NCBI GenBank assembly: GCA_005402585.1
Contig: BIFP01000019.1
Span: 1 to 64,000, forward strand
Direction: 5' to 3'
From: Micromonosporaceae bacterium KJ-029
GTDB lineage: Bacteria; Actinomycetota; Actinomycetes; Mycobacteriales; Micromonosporaceae
DNA length: 64,000 bases
Part shown: positions 47,062 through 57,000 of the stretch, piece by piece
Layout of the letters: each line of letters opens with the position of its first letter
How positions within the stretch are numbered: the first letter of the stretch is position 1
Made by a program: the position numbers and the translations under genes
The notes under the pieces: model-generated
Databases searched by the model: none
What the model was told of the DNA's origin: nothing
What the model saw: the letters and a program-made list of their open reading frames with translations, nothing else

Positions 47062-48279
47062 ATGGCAACACCGGCAACCGGCCCATCCGTGATCACCCGA
47101 CGTGGCGTACTGGCCGCGACGGCTGGCTCCCTGCTGTTGAGCGCCTGTGGGCGCGGCGAGGAGCGCGATGAAGCCGTCCCCCGGCCCACCCCCGGACACG
47201 AGCTGGTCATCGGAGCGACGCTGGAGCTGAGCGGGCCGGGCGCGGCCCTGGGCGTGGCCCAGGAGCGGGCCCTGGCCATCAGCACGGAGGGCATCAACAG
47301 CAAGGGCGTGGCGGTCGGCAACCTCCGCCGGAGCGTGCGGCTGGAGGTGCTGGACAACCGCAGCGACCCGCGGCTCGCCGCCCGGCAGGCCAAGGAGCTG
47401 GCCGAGCGCGACGACGTGCACGCCCTGCTCGGCGGCACGCTGGCGGAAACCTCGATGTCGGTCATCGGGGTGGCGCAGGAGCTGCGAATGCCGTTCGTGT
47501 CGCTGGCGTTCGGCGACGCGATCACTGTCCCGTTGGCACAACGCGCCTTTATCTACAAGGTCACTCCGGAAGCCGGGGACGTGGCCCGCCGGATGGCCCA
47601 GCTGATCGAGGCCGAGGGGCTGCGCCGGGTCGTGCTGTTGGCCGAGGAGGGTCTGCACGGCAACTCCGGCGTACGGGCCCTGACCGGCGCGCTGCGTACC
47701 GTGGGGGTGGGCCTGGCTCGCACCGTACGGCTGCCCAGGGCGGGTGGGGACGTCGGCCGGGCCGCCGAGCAGGCCGTGGCCGCCCAGGCGGACGGCGTGG
47801 TGGTGTGGGCGACCGCACCGAACTCCGGTGCCGCCGCGCGGGCCCTGCGCAAGGCCGGGCACGACGGCAGCGTGTTCTTCGACGCCGGGGCGGTCGCCGA
47901 GGAGACCCTGGAGAGCCACAACGCGCTCGCCGTGGAGGGTGCGTACGCCATCCACCCGTCCTCGTTGGGCGGCTCCACCATCGCCAACAGCAGCGCCACC
48001 GGACGCGCCTACCGCGACCTCGTCTCGCAGTACATCCGCCGGCACGGCGCCTACAGCGGCTTCGCGCCGTACGCCTCAGACGCCCTGCTGCTCATCACCA
48101 CGGCGGCCCGGCTGGCCGACAGCGTGGACCGTGGGCGGCTGCGGGCCTACCTGCAGAACCAGATCACCGACGGGATGGCGGGGATGTACTCGTTCACGCC
48201 GATCCGGCACAGCGGCATGGAGCGTGACTCCCTCGGCGTGTACCGCGTCGACGGCGGCGCCTGGAACCGGCTCAGCTGA
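47062..48279 (+). CDS. Periplasmic-type solute-binding lipoprotein (branched-chain amino acid family)
   Basis: A 405-residue type I binding protein of the Leu/Ile/Val (LivK, Peripla_BP_6) family. The N-terminus has a twin-arginine start (ITRRGVLAATAGSLLLSAC) ending in a lipobox, so it is likely exported by Tat and lipidated. IGATLELSGPGAALGVAQ, LLGGTLAETSMSV and YAIHPSSLGG follow the two-lobe order. No permease or ATPase genes lie near it. It stands between the Pro-rich protein and the convergent conservon, so it may be a sensor partner instead of a transporter part. Confidence 0.85.
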   Translation: MATPATGPSVITRRGVLAATAGSLLLSACGRGEERDEAVPRPTPGHELVIGATLELSGPGAALGVAQERALAISTEGINSKGVAVGNLRRSVRLEVLDNRSDPRLAARQAKELAERDDVHALLGGTLAETSMSVIGVAQELRMPFVSLAFGDAITVPLAQRAFIYKVTPEAGDVARRMAQLIEAEGLRRVVLLAEEGLHGNSGVRALTGALRTVGVGLARTVRLPRAGGDVGRAAEQAVAAQADGVVVWATAPNSGAAARALRKAGHDGSVFFDAGAVAEETLESHNALAVEGAYAIHPSSLGGSTIANSSATGRAYRDLVSQYIRRHGAYSGFAPYASDALLLITTAARLADSVDRGRLRAYLQNQITDGMAGMYSFTPIRHSGMERDSLGVYRVDGGAWNRLS

Positions 48280-48329
48280 CGCACGGTAACCAATCGCCGC
48301 CACGCACTTCCTGCTCGCGCGCACCAACC

Positions 48330-48365
48330 TGCGCCCGGTGTCGGCCGAGGCCGTCACCGGGCGCA
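48330..48365. terminator. Bidirectional terminator hairpin
   Basis: Perfect 11-bp stem TGCGCCCGGTG (48330-48340) with its complement at 48355-48365, and an inner GGCC/GGCC pair. It separates the convergent binding-protein gene and cvnD. Confidence 0.8.
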
Positions 48366-48377
48366 GGGATGCGATCG

Positions 48378-48992
48378 TCAGGCCGGGGCGACGGCGCGCG
48401 TGCGACGCATGGTGAGCACGTACTCGACCAGCGAGATCAGCACGTGCTTCGTCGACTCCCGGTTCCGGGCGTCGCAGGCCACCACCGGGACGTGGGAGGA
48501 GATCGCGAGCGCCTCCCGTACGTCCTGCGGGTCGTGGTACTGCATACCGTCGAAGCAGTTTATGGCCACCAGGTACGGCAGCCGCCGGTGCTCGAAGAAG
48601 TCGATCGCCGCGAAGCAGTCGGCCAGCCGGCGGGTGTCCACCAGCACGACCGCGCCGATCGCGCCCCGGACCAGTTCATCCCACATGAACCAGAAACGGG
48701 TCTGACCCGGCGTACCGAACAGGTACAGGATCAGGTCGCGATCGATCGAGATACGACCGAAGTCCATGGCCACCGTGGTCGTCGTCTTCCCCGGCACCTG
48801 CCGGGTGTCGTCGACGCCGACCCCGGCGGACGTCATGATGGCCTCGGTAGTCAGCGGCGTGATCTCCGAGACCGAGCCGACCAGCGTCGTCTTGCCGACG
48901 CCGAATCCACCGGCGATAACGATCTTCGCCGACGTCACGCGCCCGCTCGGGGTCGGCGGGCGGTGCGACATGTCAGAGCCTGCGAAGTCCAC
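48378..48992 (-). CDS. cvnD: Conservon GTPase-like protein CvnD
   Basis: A 204-residue Ras-like GTP/ATP-binding protein. The P-loop is GGFGVGKTTLVGSV, switch-type Thr follows in VDDTRQVPGKTTTTVAMDF, and the G3-like segment is LFGTPGQTRFWF. VVACDARNRES occupies the G4/G5 region. The GTG at 48992 gives MDFAGSD, the usual CvnD N-terminus, and overlaps cvnC by 20 bases; an ATG at 48971 is the alternative. It is the output component of the membrane-associated CvnABCD complex that affects development and metabolism in Streptomyces. Confidence 0.94.
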   Translation of the reverse strand: MDFAGSDMSHRPPTPSGRVTSAKIVIAGGFGVGKTTLVGSVSEITPLTTEAIMTSAGVGVDDTRQVPGKTTTTVAMDFGRISIDRDLILYLFGTPGQTRFWFMWDELVRGAIGAVVLVDTRRLADCFAAIDFFEHRRLPYLVAINCFDGMQYHDPQDVREALAISSHVPVVACDARNRESTKHVLISLVEYVLTMRRTRAVAPA

Positions 48993-49350
48993 TCAGCACC
49001 CTCTCCAGCAATTCAGTGCCCACCGCGTCGTCCGAGTCGTCCAGGATGGTCGGCTCGTGGACCGCGACCAGGCCGTCCGTCGCCATGTCGGCGATGAGCA
49101 CCCGGGCCACGCCGAGCGGAAGCTGCATCCGCGCCGCGATCTCGGCGAGCGACTGCACACGTCCGTCACACAGCGCGGCGATGTACTGGTGCTCACGGCC
49201 TTGACCACCATTGCCAGTGGCAACGGCCCGACCGCGCACCGTGGTCTCGACCAACGCCTCGAGGGCGATGTCGAGGCGGGGACGGGTACGACCACGGGTC
49301 ACGGCGTATGGACGGACCAACGCGCCGGTCGGCTCGTCACGATCGGCCAT
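48973..49350 (-). CDS. cvnC: Conservon DUF742 protein CvnC
   Basis: A 125-residue winged-helix-like DUF742 protein. LVRPYAVTRGRTRP near the N-terminus, then LVETTVRG and IAALCDGRVQSLAEIAARMQ, is the family signature. The ATG at 49350 has GGAGGTGA nine bases upstream, which rules out an earlier in-frame ATG. It lies between cvnB and cvnD in the standard order. Exact biochemical role unknown; it binds the complex together. Confidence 0.94.
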   Translation of the reverse strand: MADRDEPTGALVRPYAVTRGRTRPRLDIALEALVETTVRGRAVATGNGGQGREHQYIAALCDGRVQSLAEIAARMQLPLGVARVLIADMATDGLVAVHEPTILDDSDDAVGTELLERVLSGLRRL

Positions 49351-49450
49351 GTCGCCGCTCACCTCCTTCGTACCCGGCACCGGTTCGCACCGGTGCTACC
49401 CGTCGTATTGGTGTTTCCCGCCCCGCCTGCCCCATCGGCCGGCGCGACGA

Positions 49451-49855
49451 TCAGCCCATCATTCCGACAGCCGTACGCGGCGCCGGGGTCAAGGCGTCGC
49501 CCACCCGGTCGACGAGCAGGGCCATTTCGTAACCGACCTGTCCCACGTCGCAGCTGCGGGCGGCGAGCACCGCGAACGACGAGCCGTCCGAAATCGACAT
49601 CAGGAACAGGAAGCCATTGTCCATCTCGACCACGGTCTGCAGGACCGCGCCTCCCTCGAAACAGCGAGCCGCGCCCTGGGTCAGGCTGACCAGGCCGGAG
49701 GCGATCGCCGCCAGCTGGTCCGCCCGGTCCCGCGGAAGGTCTCGTGACGACGCTAGGAGCAGGCCGTCCGCGGAGACGGCGACCGCGTGTGCGACACCGG
49801 GCACCCGATCGGCGAAGTTGGCTAGCAGCCAACCGAGATCCTGCGTAGTAGTCAT
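49451..49855 (-). CDS. cvnB: Conservon Roadblock/LC7 protein CvnB
   Basis: A 134-residue Roadblock/LC7 protein, MglB-like, thought to act on the CvnD GTPase. [25 protein letters not shown] and [18 protein letters not shown] are the family pattern. Its ATG overlaps the cvnA stop (ATGA), which shows translational coupling. About 100 bases separate it from cvnC. Confidence 0.94.
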   Translation of the reverse strand: MTTTQDLGWLLANFADRVPGVAHAVAVSADGLLLASSRDLPRDRADQLAAIASGLVSLTQGAARCFEGGAVLQTVVEMDNGFLFLMSISDGSSFAVLAARSCDVGQVGYEMALLVDRVGDALTPAPRTAVGMMG

Positions 49856-52800
49856 CCTTCTTGCTCCTTCTGTCCGCTCCCGGCCACCGGGCCTGAGCCA
49901 GACTGCGAGGATTGCTGCCCGCCCGGAGTCCCCTCCGGGCCGGTCGGGTTGCTGTCCGAGGGGTGGCTACGCCCTCGCTGGACACCCCGGTGGTAGGCGG
50001 AGAGCAGGCCGCGCACCGATTCCGGGTTACGTCGCTGGACCGAGGTCGTCGGCTTCTCCACCGCGCCCGGCACGAGCTGCGCCATCGGCGTCCGCTTCGG
50101 CAGCCCGGTCTGCGTGGTTCCGGTGGTCGCCGCACGGCTGGCAGCGGTGGCCGCCCGCCAGCCGTCGTCGGCCGCGGTCTGCCAGGCACTCTCCGGCGAC
50201 GCCGGACGGTACGAGGGCTGGCTTTCGGTAGCGCCGGGACGGGGCCCGCCGCTCGCCGCCGCGCCGTTCCCGCCGGACGCGCCTGCGGCCGTCGGAGTCT
50301 CTGCCATCGGTGCGTTACCTGTCGTCCCGGTTGATGTCTGCTGGGCGGGTCGACCCGCGGCGTCAACCGCGGAGAACTGTTGGGTGGCGGCACCGTTCGC
50401 CGCCGGCTGCCGGACCCCGCCCGACTCCTCCGGACCGGGACGACGGGTACGGAACCACGCCGACTCCAGCTCCCGGAAGATTGGCAGCTCCATCGTCTCA
50501 TCCGCGTACCGCTGCCGGTTCTGGGCCTGGGGCGGCGTGGGCGTGGTCGGTCGGGGCTGCGCCGGTGCGGGCCGGGCGGTCGGCTGCTGCACCCGGGGCA
50601 GCTCGGTGGTCATGTCCAGCGCGGCGGCGAGCCGGTCGGGCGCGGGCGGCGCGGCCTGCTCCCCGGCGACCGGCGGCCAGGCCGGCGGCGCCGAGGCGGC
50701 CGCGCTGGGCATCGCCGCGGTGGGTGCCGCCGAGACGGGTCGCTGCGGCAGCGGGCCACCGGGCGGCGCAGACATCGGCGCTGCCGAGGTCGGTGCGGCG
50801 GACATGGGGTGGCTGGAGACCGGCGCGGCCGAGATCGGTGGGGCGGAGTAGGGCGTACCCGAGACCGGAGGCGACGACACCGGCGGAATCGGCGGCGCCG
50901 ACACCGCGGGCGGCGCGTACGGCCCGCTCTCGGGGGTGCTCGGCAGCTGGCGCGGGATGTTCGGCTGCTGGCCGGTGACGGCCGGTTCGTCGGTGGACCG
51001 GCGCTGCGGCAGCGGGTCGACCGACTGCCCGTTCGACGAACGCGGGGTGAAGTTGCTCCCGCCGGTGACGCCGCTGGCGCCGGTCAGGTCCGACCAGGCG
51101 GGCAGGTTGCCCGCACCCGCCACGGTGGCCGGCGTGCCGGCGCCGTTGCGGCTGGCCGGGTCGAAGGGCCGGCCGCCCAGGGTGACCTGGTTGCCGGACC
51201 CGCCGGGACGCGGGGCGGGCGCCGCCGGCGCGGACGGGCCGTTGCCGAACGCCGCCAGCGCGCCCAACGCCGGGGCCGGCGCGGACGACGGGCCGGTGGC
51301 GGCGGGCAGCGCGGCGGGCTGCCCACGGCCGGACAGTGCCCGGGGCACCAGCACGGTGGGCGGCAGCGTGACGTCGGCGACCGTACCCCGGTCGCCGCCG
51401 GGACGAAGCTCGACCTTGACCCCGTGCCGGGACGCCAGCCGGGCGACCACGACCAGACCCATCATCCGGGAGACGGCGACGTCCACCTGCGGTGGCGTGG
51501 ACAGCCGCTCGTTGAGGTCGGCCAACTGCTCGGCGCTGATGCCGATGCCGCGGTCCTCGACGTACAGCGAGGCGCGGTCACCCACCCGGCGGGCCTCGAC
51601 CATCACCTGCGAGTCCGGCGGCGAGAACGCGGTGGCGTTGTCGAACAGCTCGGCGACGAGGTGGACCAGGTCGTTGACGGCGTGCGCGGCGACCTCGATG
51701 TCCCGGTCGATCACCCCGAACTCGATCCGGGTGTAGTGCTCGACCTCGGACTGCGCGGCCCGCAGCACGTCGATCAGCGCGGCCGGTTCCCGCTGCACGC
51801 GGGTCGAGTCGGCGCCGGCGAGAACCAGGAGGTTCTCGTCGTTGCGGCGCATCCGGGTGGCGAGGTGGTCCAGCTGGAACAGCTCGGCCAGCCGGTCCGG
51901 GTCCTCCTCACCGCGCTCCAGCCGGTCGAGGTGACCGATCAGCCGGTCGACCAGGATCTGGGACCGGCGGGCCAGGTTGACGAACATGGTCGCGACGGAC
52001 GCCCGCAGTGCGGCCTGCTCGGCGGCGGTGCGGACCGCCTCCAGGTGGACCGCGTTGAACGCCTCGGTCACCTGGCCGAACTCGTCCTTGCTGCGCACCG
52101 GCAGCGGCTCGGCGATCTGGTTGGCCAGCTGCACCGGGGAGAGCTGCCCGGTGACCTGCGGGTCACGCAGCCTGGCCACCGCCTGGGGCAACCCGTACTG
52201 GGCGATGGAGAGGGCGCCCTGGCGCAGCTCGCGCAGGGAGCGGGCCATCGAGCGGGCCACCAGGTACGCCAGGACGATGGCCAGCAGCAGCATGGTCAGC
52301 AGCAGGCCGGTCTCCAGGAACACCTGACGCTGCACGTCGGCGCGGAGTTCGCCGGCCTGGGCCGTCACGTCGGAGTCGAACTTCGACTCGACCGTCCGGA
52401 TCAGCTTGCCGTTGGCGACCAGCGCCGCGTCCCACTGCTCGGGCGTGAAGGAGATGCGGGCGAAGCTGGCGTCGGCGGTGACCTGATTGATGTAGAGGGT
52501 CGCCTGCCGGCGGTCGCCGCCGGCGACGGTCTGGGAGTGGAAGTCCGTCTCCGCCTCGGTGGCGACCGCGTTGAAGCTCTGCTGCGCCTGCTGCTGGCCG
52601 GTTTCGCTGGAGATGTAGTCCCACCGCAGGGTCGGCGGCATGCTGCCCAGGATCAGGGCCCGGTGCACCACCACCCGACGGACGGAGAGCCACTCCTTCT
52701 CGCGCGCCACGGCGGCCGCCGCCCGCATCCGGTCGCTGAGGTCGTTGTCGCCGGCGAGCTGGCTGGCCGAATCCCGGAGATCGAGCAGCTGGTTGATCAA

Positions 52801-53334
52801 CTCGTCGTAGGACTGGAGCGCGTCGGTGATCTTGTACTTACCGTTGAGCACCTGGCTGCGGGCACCCGGCAGATCGGTCAGGCGCCCGTCGATCTGGGTC
52901 AGCAGCCCCGCGAGACTGGACGGCAGGCCGGTCAGTTCGGCCCGCTGCTGCGAGTACGGGTCCTTGGCCTTGTCCACCTTGCCCGACACCTCGGTGTAGA
53001 GCGCGGAGTACTTCTTCTTCGCCTCCGACTCGGGCTTGCCCGACTGCTGCGGCTGCACCCCGAGCAGCAGCACGGCGGCGGTCCGCTCGTCCTGCAGGCC
53101 GTCCACCAGGTCACCGGAGTAGCCGATGAGCTCGGCGAGGTCGCCCGTCCGGTTGGCGTCGTCCAGGGAGTCCAGGTGGTCGACCAGACCACTGGTACCC
53201 ACGACGACCGTGGCGATGGTCGGCACGATCAAGATGAGACCGAGCTTGGACCAGATCGGCATGTCGCGGAGCCGACCGGCCGGCCGGCCCAGACGCGACA
53301 GGAAGGAGCCTGCCGTCTTCGGCCGTTTGCTCAC
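49852..53334 (-). CDS. cvnA: Conservon sensor histidine kinase CvnA
   Basis: An 1160-residue membrane sensor kinase. Helix 1 (about 27-48) and helix 2 (about 335-358) flank an external NIT-type nitrate/nitrite-sensing domain; a HAMP segment follows. The HATPase domain (about 555-670) has [15 protein letters not shown] and VEDRGIGIS; no classical H-box was recognised. From about residue 680 the protein is a long Pro/Ala/Ser-rich tail with repeated SAPP/SAAP blocks and ends in conserved motifs ([35 protein letters not shown]). The same end motifs occur in the Pro-rich protein at 44.6-46.9 kb. GTG start. Confidence 0.95.
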   Translation of the reverse strand: MSKRPKTAGSFLSRLGRPAGRLRDMPIWSKLGLILIVPTIATVVVGTSGLVDHLDSLDDANRTGDLAELIGYSGDLVDGLQDERTAAVLLLGVQPQQSGKPESEAKKKYSALYTEVSGKVDKAKDPYSQQRAELTGLPSSLAGLLTQIDGRLTDLPGARSQVLNGKYKITDALQSYDELINQLLDLRDSASQLAGDNDLSDRMRAAAAVAREKEWLSVRRVVVHRALILGSMPPTLRWDYISSETGQQQAQQSFNAVATEAETDFHSQTVAGGDRRQATLYINQVTADASFARISFTPEQWDAALVANGKLIRTVESKFDSDVTAQAGELRADVQRQVFLETGLLLTMLLLAIVLAYLVARSMARSLRELRQGALSIAQYGLPQAVARLRDPQVTGQLSPVQLANQIAEPLPVRSKDEFGQVTEAFNAVHLEAVRTAAEQAALRASVATMFVNLARRSQILVDRLIGHLDRLERGEEDPDRLAELFQLDHLATRMRRNDENLLVLAGADSTRVQREPAALIDVLRAAQSEVEHYTRIEFGVIDRDIEVAAHAVNDLVHLVAELFDNATAFSPPDSQVMVEARRVGDRASLYVEDRGIGISAEQLADLNERLSTPPQVDVAVSRMMGLVVVARLASRHGVKVELRPGGDRGTVADVTLPPTVLVPRALSGRGQPAALPAATGPSSAPAPALGALAAFGNGPSAPAAPAPRPGGSGNQVTLGGRPFDPASRNGAGTPATVAGAGNLPAWSDLTGASGVTGGSNFTPRSSNGQSVDPLPQRRSTDEPAVTGQQPNIPRQLPSTPESGPYAPPAVSAPPIPPVSSPPVSGTPYSAPPISAAPVSSHPMSAAPTSAAPMSAPPGGPLPQRPVSAAPTAAMPSAAASAPPAWPPVAGEQAAPPAPDRLAAALDMTTELPRVQQPTARPAPAQPRPTTPTPPQAQNRQRYADETMELPIFRELESAWFRTRRPGPEESGGVRQPAANGAATQQFSAVDAAGRPAQQTSTGTTGNAPMAETPTAAGASGGNGAAASGGPRPGATESQPSYRPASPESAWQTAADDGWRAATAASRAATTGTTQTGLPKRTPMAQLVPGAVEKPTTSVQRRNPESVRGLLSAYHRGVQRGRSHPSDSNPTGPEGTPGGQQSSQSGSGPVAGSGQKEQEG

Positions 53335-53527
53335 GTCACCGCCCTCGTGATTGCAGCGTCCGCGTTGCCCCCGGACAACGCCCAGCAGCCGACCCGGCGG
53401 GTCGGACCATCCGAGATTCCATCACGCCGCCCGGGAAAGAGAAAGCCCAGGCTGGCCCCAGCCGGAGGTGTGATGAGATGTTGATGCAATTTGATCGCGG
53501 TCCGTCTGTCCGGAGTCACTGAAGGTA

Positions 53528-54133
53528 ATGAGAACCCCGCACCGAGTCGTCCTGATTGCCGGCCCCTCCGGCTCCGGAAAGTCGTACATAGCACGGCAAA
53601 CCGGGCTGCCCGTGCTCTGTTTGGACGATTTCTACAAGGACGGCGATGACCCAACGTTACCGCGACGGAACGGTCAGATCGATTGGGAGTCGCCCGATTC
53701 GTGGGATGCCGAGGCGGCCATCGAGGTGATTGGTCAACTGGCGCGGCACGGCCGGGCAGAGGTTCCGGTCTATTCGATCAATGAGGATCGGAGGGTGGCC
53801 ACTCGACTGTTCGCTCTGGCTGATTCGCCACTCTTCGTAGCCGAAGGGATATTCGCCGCCGAGATCGTCGGTGAATGCCGGCAACGCGGCCTGCTCGCCG
53901 GAGCGTACGCACTGCGTCGGCCGCGCAGCGCGACCTTCGTCCGCCGGCTCGCGCGGGATCTCGCCGAGCAGCGTAAGGGCCCCCGGATGCTGCTGCGCCG
54001 TGGCGTCGCGCTGCTGCGCGCCGAGCCGGCGGTGCTGCGCCGGCAGACCGGGCTGGGGGCGGAGGCGGCACGCGGCCGAGAGGTCCTGCGCCGGGTGGCC
54101 CGCCTGCTCGCCGTTCATCCACCCGCCCGCTGA
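53528..54133 (+). CDS. Uridine kinase-like P-loop kinase
   Basis: A 201-residue nucleoside/nucleotide kinase-like protein. The P-loop is IAGPSGSGKSYIA, with CLDDFYKDGDDPTLP as the nucleoside-binding DDFY segment of uridine kinases, and a lid region rich in Arg (ATFVRRLARDLAEQRKGP). It may phosphorylate uridine/cytidine to UMP/CMP. It is shorter than Udk (about 230) and lacks its C-terminal part, so the substrate is not certain. It is divergent from cvnA and converges with add. Confidence 0.82.
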   Translation: MRTPHRVVLIAGPSGSGKSYIARQTGLPVLCLDDFYKDGDDPTLPRRNGQIDWESPDSWDAEAAIEVIGQLARHGRAEVPVYSINEDRRVATRLFALADSPLFVAEGIFAAEIVGECRQRGLLAGAYALRRPRSATFVRRLARDLAEQRKGPRMLLRRGVALLRAEPAVLRRQTGLGAEAARGREVLRRVARLLAVHPPAR

Positions 54134-54197
54134 GGCTGCCCCGGCCAGCTACCGAACCAGTCGCCGCCGGGCCGCCCGGCGCGGCCGAAGCCCGCCG

Positions 54198-55277
54198 TCA
54201 GGCCAGCAGCTTCGCGTACGCCGGCTTGATCACCTCGTCGATGATCCGCAGCCGCTGGTCGAACGGGATGAACGCGCTCTTCATCGCGTTGATGGTGAAC
54301 CACTGCACCTCGCGCCAGCCGTAGCCGAACGCGTCGGAGAGCAGGGCCATCTCGCGGGACACCGAGGTGCCGCTCATCAACCGGTTGTCGGTGTTGACCG
54401 TGACCCGGAACCGCAGGTCGCGCAGTAGGCCGATGGGGTGCTCGGCGATCGACGCGGCGGCACCGGTCTGCACGTTCGACGACGGGCACAGTTCCAGCGG
54501 GATCCGCTTGTCCCGCACGTACGCGGCCAGTCGGCCGAGCGTCGGCTCGGGCCCGGGGGTGATGTCGTCGACGATGCGTACGCCGTGGCCGAGGCGGTCG
54601 GCACCGCACCACTGGATCGCCTGCCAGATGGACGGCAGCCCGAACGCCTCACCGGCGTGGATGGTGAAGTGGAAGTTCTCCCGCTGCAGGTACTCGAAGG
54701 CGTCCAGGTGCCGGGTGGGCGGGAAACCCGCCTCCGCGCCGGCGATGTCGAAGCCCACCACGCCGTGGTCGCGGTGCCGCACGGCCAGTTCGGCGATCTC
54801 CTGCGACCGGGCCGCGTGCCGCATCGCGGTGAGCAGCGTGCCGACCCGGATCGGCGTACCGGCCTCGGCGGCGAGCGCGCTGCCCTCGGCGAAGCCGGCC
54901 AGCACCGCCTCGACCACCTCGTCGAGGGTCAGGTCCCGCTCCAGGTGCTGCTCCGGGGCGAACCGCACCTCGGCGTAGACGACCCCGTCGGCAGCCAGGT
55001 CCAGGGCGCACTCGCGGGCCACCCGGCGCAACGCGGAGGCGGTCTGCATCACGGCGACCGTGTGTGCGAACGTCTCCAGGTACCGCTCCAGCGAACCCGA
55101 GTCGGCCGACGCCACGAACCAGCGGCCCAGCGCCTCCGGGTCGGTGGTGGGCAGTTCGTGACCGACCTCCGCGGCCAGGTCCACGATCGTCGCCGGCCGC
55201 AGGCCGCCGTCCAGGTGGTCGTGCAGCAGCGCCTTCGGTGCCTTGACGATGTCCTCGTACCGGATAGTCGGGGCCAT
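54198..55277 (-). CDS. add: Adenosine deaminase
   Basis: Deaminates adenosine and deoxyadenosine to inosine derivatives. The 359-residue barrel has the zinc HxH pair in [12 protein letters not shown], the third zinc His and Glu in [10 protein letters not shown], the SSNVQTG loop and the Asp pair in NTDNRLMSG. The ATG at 55277 gives the usual N-terminus. It is divergent from the RlmA-like gene. Part of the nucleoside salvage block at the right end of the window. Confidence 0.96.
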   Translation of the reverse strand: MAPTIRYEDIVKAPKALLHDHLDGGLRPATIVDLAAEVGHELPTTDPEALGRWFVASADSGSLERYLETFAHTVAVMQTASALRRVARECALDLAADGVVYAEVRFAPEQHLERDLTLDEVVEAVLAGFAEGSALAAEAGTPIRVGTLLTAMRHAARSQEIAELAVRHRDHGVVGFDIAGAEAGFPPTRHLDAFEYLQRENFHFTIHAGEAFGLPSIWQAIQWCGADRLGHGVRIVDDITPGPEPTLGRLAAYVRDKRIPLELCPSSNVQTGAAASIAEHPIGLLRDLRFRVTVNTDNRLMSGTSVSREMALLSDAFGYGWREVQWFTINAMKSAFIPFDQRLRIIDEVIKPAYAKLLA

Positions 55278-55351
55278 GCCCAGACCCTAGTCCGCGGTGG
55301 CCCGCTCGGTACGCTCGGGATCGTGGAACTGGCCTGCGACCTGGTGCGGTG

Positions 55352-56215
55352 ATGGAGCAGCGAGTCGTCGACCGGCTGCGTTGCCCAGTCTGTGGAGAAG
55401 CACTGGCCGAGGTCACCGCCGGTGCAGCCCGCGCGCTGCGGTGCCCGCGCCGGCACAGCTTCGACATCGCCCGGCAGGGCTACGTCAACCTGCTCGCCGG
55501 CCGCGCCCCGCACGGCGGGGACAGCGCGGAGATGGTCGTCGCCCGGGCGGACTTCCTGGCCGCCGGCCACTACGACATCATCTCCACCGCCCTCGCCGAG
55601 GCGGCCTCCGCCCACCACCAGGTCGCCGGTGGCGATGACGCGTACCCGCTGGTGGTGGACGCCGGCGCGGGCACCGGCCGGCACCTCGCGGCGGTGCTGG
55701 CGGCGCTGCCGGAGGCGGTCGGCCTGGCTCTGGACGTGTCCAAGCCCGCCCTACGTCGAGCCGCGCGGGTCCACCCGCGGGTCACCGCGGCACTGGCCGA
55801 CACCTGGCAGCGACTGCCGCTGGCGGACGCCTCGGCGGCGGTGCTGCTGAACGTCTTCGCGCCGCGCAACGGCGCGGAGTTCCGCCGGGTCCTCGCCCCG
55901 ATCGGACGGCTGCTGGTGGTGACCCCGGCCGCCGACCACCTCACCGAACTGGTCGACGCGCTCGGCCTGCTGCGGGTCGACCCGGCCAAGGCCGACCGGG
56001 TCGCGGCCAGCCTGGGTGGGCACTTCGCCGAGGAATCGGCCGCCGTGCACCGGCAGGAGCTGAGCCTTTCCGGCCCGGAGGTGAACACTCTGGTCGGCAT
56101 GGGCCCGAGCGCCTGGCACACCGACCCGGCCGGGCTGGCCGCCCGGATCACCGCCCTCGGCGAGCCGGTCCGGGTGACCGTTGCCGTTCGGCTCGGGGTG
56201 TACCGCCCGGCCTAG
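55352..56215 (+). CDS. RlmA-type 23S rRNA guanine N1-methyltransferase
   Basis: A 287-residue methyltransferase of the RlmA family, which modifies G745 or G748 of 23S rRNA. The N-terminal zinc finger is visible in LRCPVCGEALAE and RCPRRHSFDIARQGYVNLL, and the SAM motif is VVDAGAGTGRHLAAVL. The G748 type (TlrB) gives tylosin resistance together with other marks, but sequence alone does not separate the two. A GTG directly precedes the ATG at 55352 and may be used instead. The stop overlaps the DUF4272 gene tail by four bases. Confidence 0.88.
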   Translation: MEQRVVDRLRCPVCGEALAEVTAGAARALRCPRRHSFDIARQGYVNLLAGRAPHGGDSAEMVVARADFLAAGHYDIISTALAEAASAHHQVAGGDDAYPLVVDAGAGTGRHLAAVLAALPEAVGLALDVSKPALRRAARVHPRVTAALADTWQRLPLADASAAVLLNVFAPRNGAEFRRVLAPIGRLLVVTPAADHLTELVDALGLLRVDPAKADRVAASLGGHFAEESAAVHRQELSLSGPEVNTLVGMGPSAWHTDPAGLAARITALGEPVRVTVAVRLGVYRPA

Positions 56216-56892
56216 GTGGAGAGGTCCACCTCTTCCCAACCGGGCGGCTCGTCATGGTAGGGCCCGCGCAGGATCACCGCCCACTCCAGTGCCCACCGGC
56301 GCTGACCGATCGCGTTGGCGTCCACCAGACCGGGCAACGCCCGGCCGGCCCGGTCCATCTCCAGGTACGCCCAGTCCAGGCAGTAGTGCAGGTCGAGCAG
56401 GGCCGCCGCGTCCGCCGGGTGCTGCGGGGCGGCCAGGATCCGGGAACGCCACCGCCGGAACGTCTCCCCCTCGGCGATGTTCGGCAGGCGCTCCACCAGT
56501 CGTTCGTCCACCGGCATCGTGGGGTCGAGCTGCTTGGTCAGGCCGAGCACCCAGGCCAGCGAGAACAGCGCGTCGTGGTGCAGCACGAAGGAGCGGTGGT
56601 CGCCCTTGGCCCCGGTGACGAACTGGAACTCCGGCGGGGTGACCATCTCCATCAGGTGCGAGGCGAGCAGCCAGCTCATCGCCGCCTGCGGCGGCATCCC
56701 GAAGCAGCGGGCCAGGATCAGGTGCAGCACCGCGATCCGGGCCTCGATCTCCGCCGTGGGTCGCAGCTCGATCCCGTCGCCGGGCTCCCAGACCAGCGGG
56801 AACTGCGGTGGTGGCAGCGGCAGCCGCAGCCGGGACAACTCGTCCAGGCTCGCCTCACGCACCTCCCGGGGGTCGGGGGCAGGAACGATCAC
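56212..56892 (-). CDS. DUF4272 family protein
   Basis: A 226-residue soluble protein with the DUF4272 pattern in RIAVLHLILARCFG and FSLAWVLGLTKQLDP, followed by LLDLHYCLDWAYLEMD. The function is unknown. It starts with GTG at 56892, 108 bases after deoA ends on the same strand, and could be the last gene of the nucleoside operon by read-through. No signal peptide or membrane helix. Confidence 0.8.
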   Translation of the reverse strand: MIVPAPDPREVREASLDELSRLRLPLPPPQFPLVWEPGDGIELRPTAEIEARIAVLHLILARCFGMPPQAAMSWLLASHLMEMVTPPEFQFVTGAKGDHRSFVLHHDALFSLAWVLGLTKQLDPTMPVDERLVERLPNIAEGETFRRWRSRILAAPQHPADAAALLDLHYCLDWAYLEMDRAGRALPGLVDANAIGQRRWALEWAVILRGPYHDEPPGWEEVDLST

Positions 56893-57000
56893 GGCAACAT
56901 CCCTGTCTGCTCACGACGTCTCGGCGCCGACTGTCCCCCCTGGCCAGCGAGAATAGCGGCCCGAATGGCCCGGCACCATGGGTTCGGACCACGGCTTCGT

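Noticed and set aside
50380..53484. Long plus-strand frame opposite cvnA
   Set aside because: Same artefact; cvnA on the minus strand has complete kinase motifs, GTG start and coupling to cvnB.
55352..56215. Macrolide resistance determinant (TlrB)
   Set aside because: RlmA-type housekeeping homologues are common in actinobacteria and no macrolide genes are near; kept as rRNA methyltransferase only.
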